Source: Alistipes sp. CAG:514
GTDB taxonomy: Bacteria; Bacteroidota; Bacteroidia; Bacteroidales; UBA932
Assembly: GCA_000431015.1 (NCBI GenBank)
Contig: HF986015.1
Coordinates: 68,273-103,940 of the forward strand
Reading direction: 5' to 3'
DNA length: 35,668 nt
Shown here: positions 32,522 to 35,668 of the stretch, in pieces
Position numbering within the stretch: the first letter of the stretch is position 1
Layout: each line of letters begins with the position of its first letter
Notes under the pieces: model-generated
Seen by the model: only the letters and a program-made list of their open reading frames with translations
Told to the model about the DNA's origin: nothing
Databases searched by the model: none
Position numbers and translations under genes: made by a program

Positions 32522-34138
32522 TTACAGGCCTAACTGCTTGAAGAAGTCGTTGCCCTTGTCGTCCACAAGGATGAAGGCAGGGAAGTTCTCCACACGGATC
32601 TTCCAGATGGCCTCCATGCCGAGGTCAGGATACTCCACGCACTCGATGCTCTTGATGCTCTCGTAGGAGAGGACAGCCGCAGGGCCGCCGATCGAGCCGA
32701 GGTAGAATCCACCGTGCTTCTTGCAGGCATCGGTGACGACCTGGGTACGGTTGCCCTTGGCGATCATGATCATACTGCCGCCGTGATCCTGGAAGAGATC
32801 AACGTAAGGATCCATACGGTTGGCGGTTGTAGGGCCCATAGAGCCGCAGGCCATTCCTTCCGGAGTCTTGGCCGGGCCGGCGTAGAACACCGGATGATTC
32901 TTGAAGTACTGTGGGAGATCCTCACCCCTGTCAAGTCTTTCCTTAAGGCGGGCGTGTGCGATGTCACGGGCCACGATAATGGTGCCGTTAAGGCTCAGAC
33001 GGGTTGAGACAGGGTACTGGCTGAGGAGCTTGCAGATCTGGTCCATCGGCTTGTCAAGGTCAACGACCACACCTTCGCCCTCACCGGCGTTACGCAGAGA
33101 CTCAGGGATCCACTGAGTCGGGTTGTCGTCCAGTTTCTCGATCCAGACACCGTCCTTGTTGATCTTGGCCTTGATGTTACGGTCAGCCGAGCAGCTCACT
33201 CCAAGGCCGATCGGGCAGCTCGCGCCGTGGCGAGGCAGACGAACGATGCGGATGTCGTGGGCGAAATATTTTCCTCCGAACTGCGCGCCGAGGCCGATCT
33301 TGTAGGCCTCCTGAAGCACCTGCTTCTCCAGCTCGATGTCACGGAAAGCCCGTCCGGTCTCGTCGCCGGTCGTAGGCAAAGCGTCATAGTAATGCGTGGA
33401 AGCCAGCTTGACTGTCAAGAGGTTCTTCTCCGCCGATGTGCCGCCGATCACGAAAGCGATGTGGTAAGGAGGGCAGGCCGCCGTACCGAGAGTCTTCATC
33501 TTCTCCACAAGGAAAGGCACGAGGGTGTCAGGGTTGAGGACGGCCTTCGTCATCTGATAGAGATAGGTCTTGTTGGCCGAGCCGCCACCCTTCACGACGC
33601 AGAGGAACTTATATTCCATACCCTCCTCAGCCTCGATGTCGATCTGGGCGGGAAGGTTGCACTTCGTGTTGACTTCCTTGTACATGTCCAGAGGGGCGTT
33701 CTGGCTGTAACGGAGGTTCTCCTCGGTGTAGGTCTTGTAGATGCCCTTTGAGAGAGCCTCGGCGTCATTGAAACCGGTCCAGACCTGCTGGCCTTTCTCG
33801 CCGTGGATGATGGCGGTGCCGGTGTCCTGGCAGAAAGGCAGTTTGCCTTTGGCGGACACCTCGGCGTTGCGCAGGAAGCGCAGAGCCACGTATTTGTCAT
33901 TGTCGGAAGCCTCCGGATCGCTAAGGATCTTGGCGACCTGCTGGTTGTGGGCTGGTCTAAGAAGGAAGTTCACATCTCTGAAAGCGGCGTTGGCAAGCAT
34001 TGTCAAAGCCTCTGGAGCCACCTTGAGAATAGGATGACCCTCGAACTCGCCAAGCGAAACGCCTTCGCCTGTCAGCTTGTAGTACTCGGTTGTGTCCGGT
34101 CCCAGCTGGAACATCGGAGCGTATTTGAATTCTGCCAT
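32522..34138 (-). CDS. Fumarate hydratase, class I (iron-sulfur)
   Basis: A 538-residue class I fumarase of the FumA/FumB type, with alpha and beta domains fused in one chain. It interconverts fumarate and malate in the reductive branch used by anaerobic Bacteroidota to make succinate. The [4Fe-4S] ligands are likely Cys103 (PFCQDTG), Cys222 (ACPPYH) and Cys308 (GASCPIGLG). KGGGSANKTYL and GGTSAEKNLLTVKLAS lie between them. The C-terminal beta domain has TTANRMDPYVDLFQDHGGSMIMIAKGN and GGPAAVLSYESIKSIE. The enzyme should be oxygen sensitive. It starts 24 bases after the prfB stop, so it probably shares that transcript. The cluster is intact and length is usual. Confidence 0.96.
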   Translation of the reverse strand: MAEFKYAPMFQLGPDTTEYYKLTGEGVSLGEFEGHPILKVAPEALTMLANAAFRDVNFLLRPAHNQQVAKILSDPEASDNDKYVALRFLRNAEVSAKGKLPFCQDTGTAIIHGEKGQQVWTGFNDAEALSKGIYKTYTEENLRYSQNAPLDMYKEVNTKCNLPAQIDIEAEEGMEYKFLCVVKGGGSANKTYLYQMTKAVLNPDTLVPFLVEKMKTLGTAACPPYHIAFVIGGTSAEKNLLTVKLASTHYYDALPTTGDETGRAFRDIELEKQVLQEAYKIGLGAQFGGKYFAHDIRIVRLPRHGASCPIGLGVSCSADRNIKAKINKDGVWIEKLDDNPTQWIPESLRNAGEGEGVVVDLDKPMDQICKLLSQYPVSTRLSLNGTIIVARDIAHARLKERLDRGEDLPQYFKNHPVFYAGPAKTPEGMACGSMGPTTANRMDPYVDLFQDHGGSMIMIAKGNRTQVVTDACKKHGGFYLGSIGGPAAVLSYESIKSIECVEYPDLGMEAIWKIRVENFPAFILVDDKGNDFFKQLGL

Positions 34139-34162
34139 ATTAATGAAATATTTTAGTGATTA

Positions 34163-35312
34163 TCAGTCAATGTCCTCAATCGGAGCGGTCGCGCCGCCGG
34201 AGCCTTCCTGCATCAGGTAGCGCTTCATGAACTCGTTCAGGTCGCCGTCCAGCACGCCCTGGGTGTCGGCTGTTGAATATCCCGTCCGCAGATCCTTGAC
34301 CATCTTGTACGGATGCAGGACGTAGGAGCGGATCTGCGACCCCCACTCGATCTTCTTCTTGGTACCCTCGATCTCGGCCTGCTTCTCCTGCCGCTTCTTC
34401 AGTTCAATGTCATAGAGCCTCGAACGCAGGATGCGAAGGGCGTTCTGCCTGTTGTCCTGCTGGAAGCGGGACTCAGTGTTCTCCACGACTATTCCTGAAG
34501 GAATATGCCTCACCCGCACGCCGGTCTCGACCTTGTTGACGTTCTGGCCTCCGTGGCCGCCGGAGCGGAACGTGTCCCATTCCAGATCGGAAGGGTTTAT
34601 CTCAATGTTGATGGTGTCATCGACCAAAGGATAGACGAACACGGACGAGAATGTGGTCTGCCGCTTGCCCTGCGCGTTGAACGGGGAGATGCGCACAAGC
34701 CTGTGCACGCCGTTCTCAGCCTTGAGGTAGCCATAGGCGTAGTCGCCCTCCACCTGGATGGTAGCCGACTTTATCCCCGCCTCGTCACCTTCAAGCAAGT
34801 CGTTGACAGTCACTTTGTAGCCATTTCTTTCGCCCCAGCGCATATACATCCTCATCAGCATCGAACTCCAGTCGTTCGCCTCGGTGCCTCCGGCTCCGGA
34901 GTTGATCGTCAGCACGGCTCCGAGGTTGTCACCCTCCGCACCGAGCATATTCCTAAGTTCCAATGTCTCAACGTCTTCAACGGCTTTTGAATAGGCCTCC
35001 TCAAGTTCCTGCGTCTCCTCCGTGGCGACGGTCTCGTCCGCGCTCCCGCCGAGGCTTTCCTTGGCGAAATCGTACAGGACATCCAAGTCCTCCACCTCTG
35101 TGAACGCCTTGTCAAACCCTGTCACCCAAGACTTTACGCCGTTGAGATTCTTCATGAAGACCTCGGCGGCCTTAGGGTCGTTCCAAAAGTCCGGCGACTC
35201 CGTCTTCTTCTGCAGTGCGGCTACCTGCCCACGTTTCCCGGGGATGTCAAAGACACCTCCCCAACGTCTCCAACCGCTGATGCAGAGCCTCAATCTGATC
35301 CTTTAGTATCAT
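34163..35312 (-). CDS. prfB: Peptide chain release factor 2, with programmed +1 frameshift
   Basis: RF2 recognises UGA and UAA in the ribosomal A site and releases the finished peptide. The first 21 codons start with ATG at 35312 and end CTT at 35250. The next codon is an in-frame TGA. A +1 shift at CTTTGAC moves to GAC and the long frame DIPGKRGQVAALQ, giving about 382 residues in all. The anticodon-like SPF tripeptide (RISPFNAQGKRQTTF) and the catalytic GGQ (SGGHGGQNVNKVETG) are present, as is the RF-family C-terminal region VLHPYKMVKDLRTG. An ATG at 35324 is a possible alternative start; I prefer 35312 because GGAGG lies just before it. The fumarase gene follows on the same strand. Confidence 0.95.
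35246..35252 (-). other. Programmed +1 frameshift site of prfB
   Basis: The minus strand reads CTT TGA C, identical to the classic RF2 slip site. A GGGGAGG stretch lies just upstream (spacing three bases before CTT), matching the internal Shine-Dalgarno that promotes slippage in E. coli. Low RF2 makes UGA decoding slow and favours the shift, so the gene is autoregulated. Flanking frames support it: frame 0 gives a typical RF2 N-terminus and +1 gives the conserved protein. Confidence 0.93.
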
Positions 35313-35340
35313 AATGCCCTCCATTTTTAAATTGTTCCTA

Positions 35341-35348
35341 CAAATTTA
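35341..35348 (-). promoter_or_regulatory. -7 element of the prfB-fumarase operon
   Basis: On the minus strand TAAATTTG matches TAnnTTTG exactly, 17 bases upstream of ATG 35324 and 29 bases upstream of the preferred ATG 35312. No TTTG is seen at the -33 spacing. Confidence 0.45.
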
Positions 35349-35616
35349 GTGAATTTATCTCTGATTCGCATCTTATCCATAATGTGTTTTCTTGGATCAA
35401 GGGTAAAGCATGGATTCATATATATCTTTTCGCGAGGTGATGGAGAACGCCATTGACACCCCAGATTGCCATCTCCAAAGACATTTTGGTCTCTAAACGC
35501 CACCGAAAGTCTCTACGCGTCCATTTTCGGAGACGTTTTCGCCATAAAGCGATGCCTTCGCGACCATTATTTCACCTCTAAGAACATTTCAAACAAATCA
35601 AAACAACTTCTTTGTG
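35349..35616. other. Gene-free stretch upstream of prfB
   Basis: No coding region, tRNA or terminator is recognisable. Two adjacent short inverted repeats occur: CCAAA/TTTGG (35475-35489) and CCGAAA/TTTCGG (35503-35530), each followed by a similar AAACGCCA or TTTTCGCCA tail. Their meaning is unknown. Confidence 0.5.
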
Positions 35617-35668
35617 TTTTCGAGGATAGATGTCTTTTGGAAGAAGGAGTGTGCCGGTGGCACATGAC
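35617..35668 (-). repeat. 52-bp dispersed repeat, copy 2 (cut by the window end)
   Basis: Inverted relative to 26727-26778, with 49 of 52 matching positions by eye. It ends with the GGTGGCACATGAC half of the central hairpin exactly at the last base of the window, so the element probably continues. The outer termini of the first copy are not present here. Confidence 0.8.

Noticed and set aside
1..35668. GAATAT as a Chi or KOPS sequence for the AddAB or FtsK proteins encoded here
   Set aside because: Chi and KOPS are oriented with replication; GAATAT is about equally frequent on both strands and often part of the palindrome GAATATTC.
1..35668. CRISPR arrays, insertion sequences or prophage genes
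   Set aside because: No regularly spaced direct repeats, transposase, integrase or structural phage genes could be seen on either strand.

Overview
The window reads as chromosomal DNA from a GC-rich member of the Bacteroidota, most likely order Bacteroidales. The evidence is of several kinds: repeated Bacteroidota-type promoters (TTTG, 19-21 bp, TAnnTTTG), almost no Shine-Dalgarno sequences, a DUF4290 protein next to ftsK, an IleRS with a swapped GxHH signature, a DksA-like protein without its zinc-finger cysteines, a FISUMP-domain lipoprotein, and GH20/GH92/GH125 glycan-degrading enzymes. I cannot fix the genus. I see no phage, plasmid, insertion sequence or CRISPR array; most of the window is housekeeping genes in short operons.

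Layout. 1-200: the probable tail of rpsT, then tRNA-Pro(CGG), each with a terminator. 210-1964: a secreted GH20 beta-hexosaminidase behind tRNA-Ser(TGA). 2113-6646 (-): ileS, a dksA-like gene and lspA, transcribed from one promoter. 6751-9272 (+): cvpA-like, tsaB, rpiB and truB, tightly packed. 9243-10694 (-): apbE and a small lipoprotein resembling a protease propeptide. 10808-11827 (+): a FISUMP lipoprotein. 11824-15588 (-): DUF4290, ftsK and a LolA-like gene. 15628-21617 (-): an AddB/AddA-like double-strand-break repair pair. 21834-22391 (+): a rubredoxin-first ('reverse') rubrerythrin. 22586-24081 (-): a phosphomannose-isomerase-like protein that has lost its metal ligands, followed by an S4-domain (Hsp15-like) protein. 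24288-26407 (-): a PadR regulator between two paralogous PspC-domain membrane proteins. 26880-32439: two mannosidases (GH92, GH125) facing a DUF4091/GH123-like enzyme. 32522-35312 (-): prfB, with a programmed +1 frameshift, and class I fumarase. The window ends inside a dispersed repeat.

How the genes work together. GH92 (exo-alpha-mannosidase), GH125 (exo-alpha-1,6-mannosidase), GH20 (beta-N-acetylhexosaminidase) and the GH123-like protein (possible beta-N-acetylgalactosaminidase) suggest foraging on host N-glycans or mucin-type glycans, although no SusC/SusD pair is present. PadR and the two PspC proteins look like a small envelope-related regulatory unit.

Most worth a second look are: the isomerase-like protein lacking three of four metal ligands; a roughly seven-fold excess of the hexamer GAATAT in every reading phase and on both strands; the GxHH signature of IleRS, linked in type 2 enzymes to very high mupirocin resistance; a fold-back element and a 52-bp dispersed repeat; and two overlapping terminators that share one stem arm between convergent glycosidase genes. 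I did not find a clear new multi-gene system.
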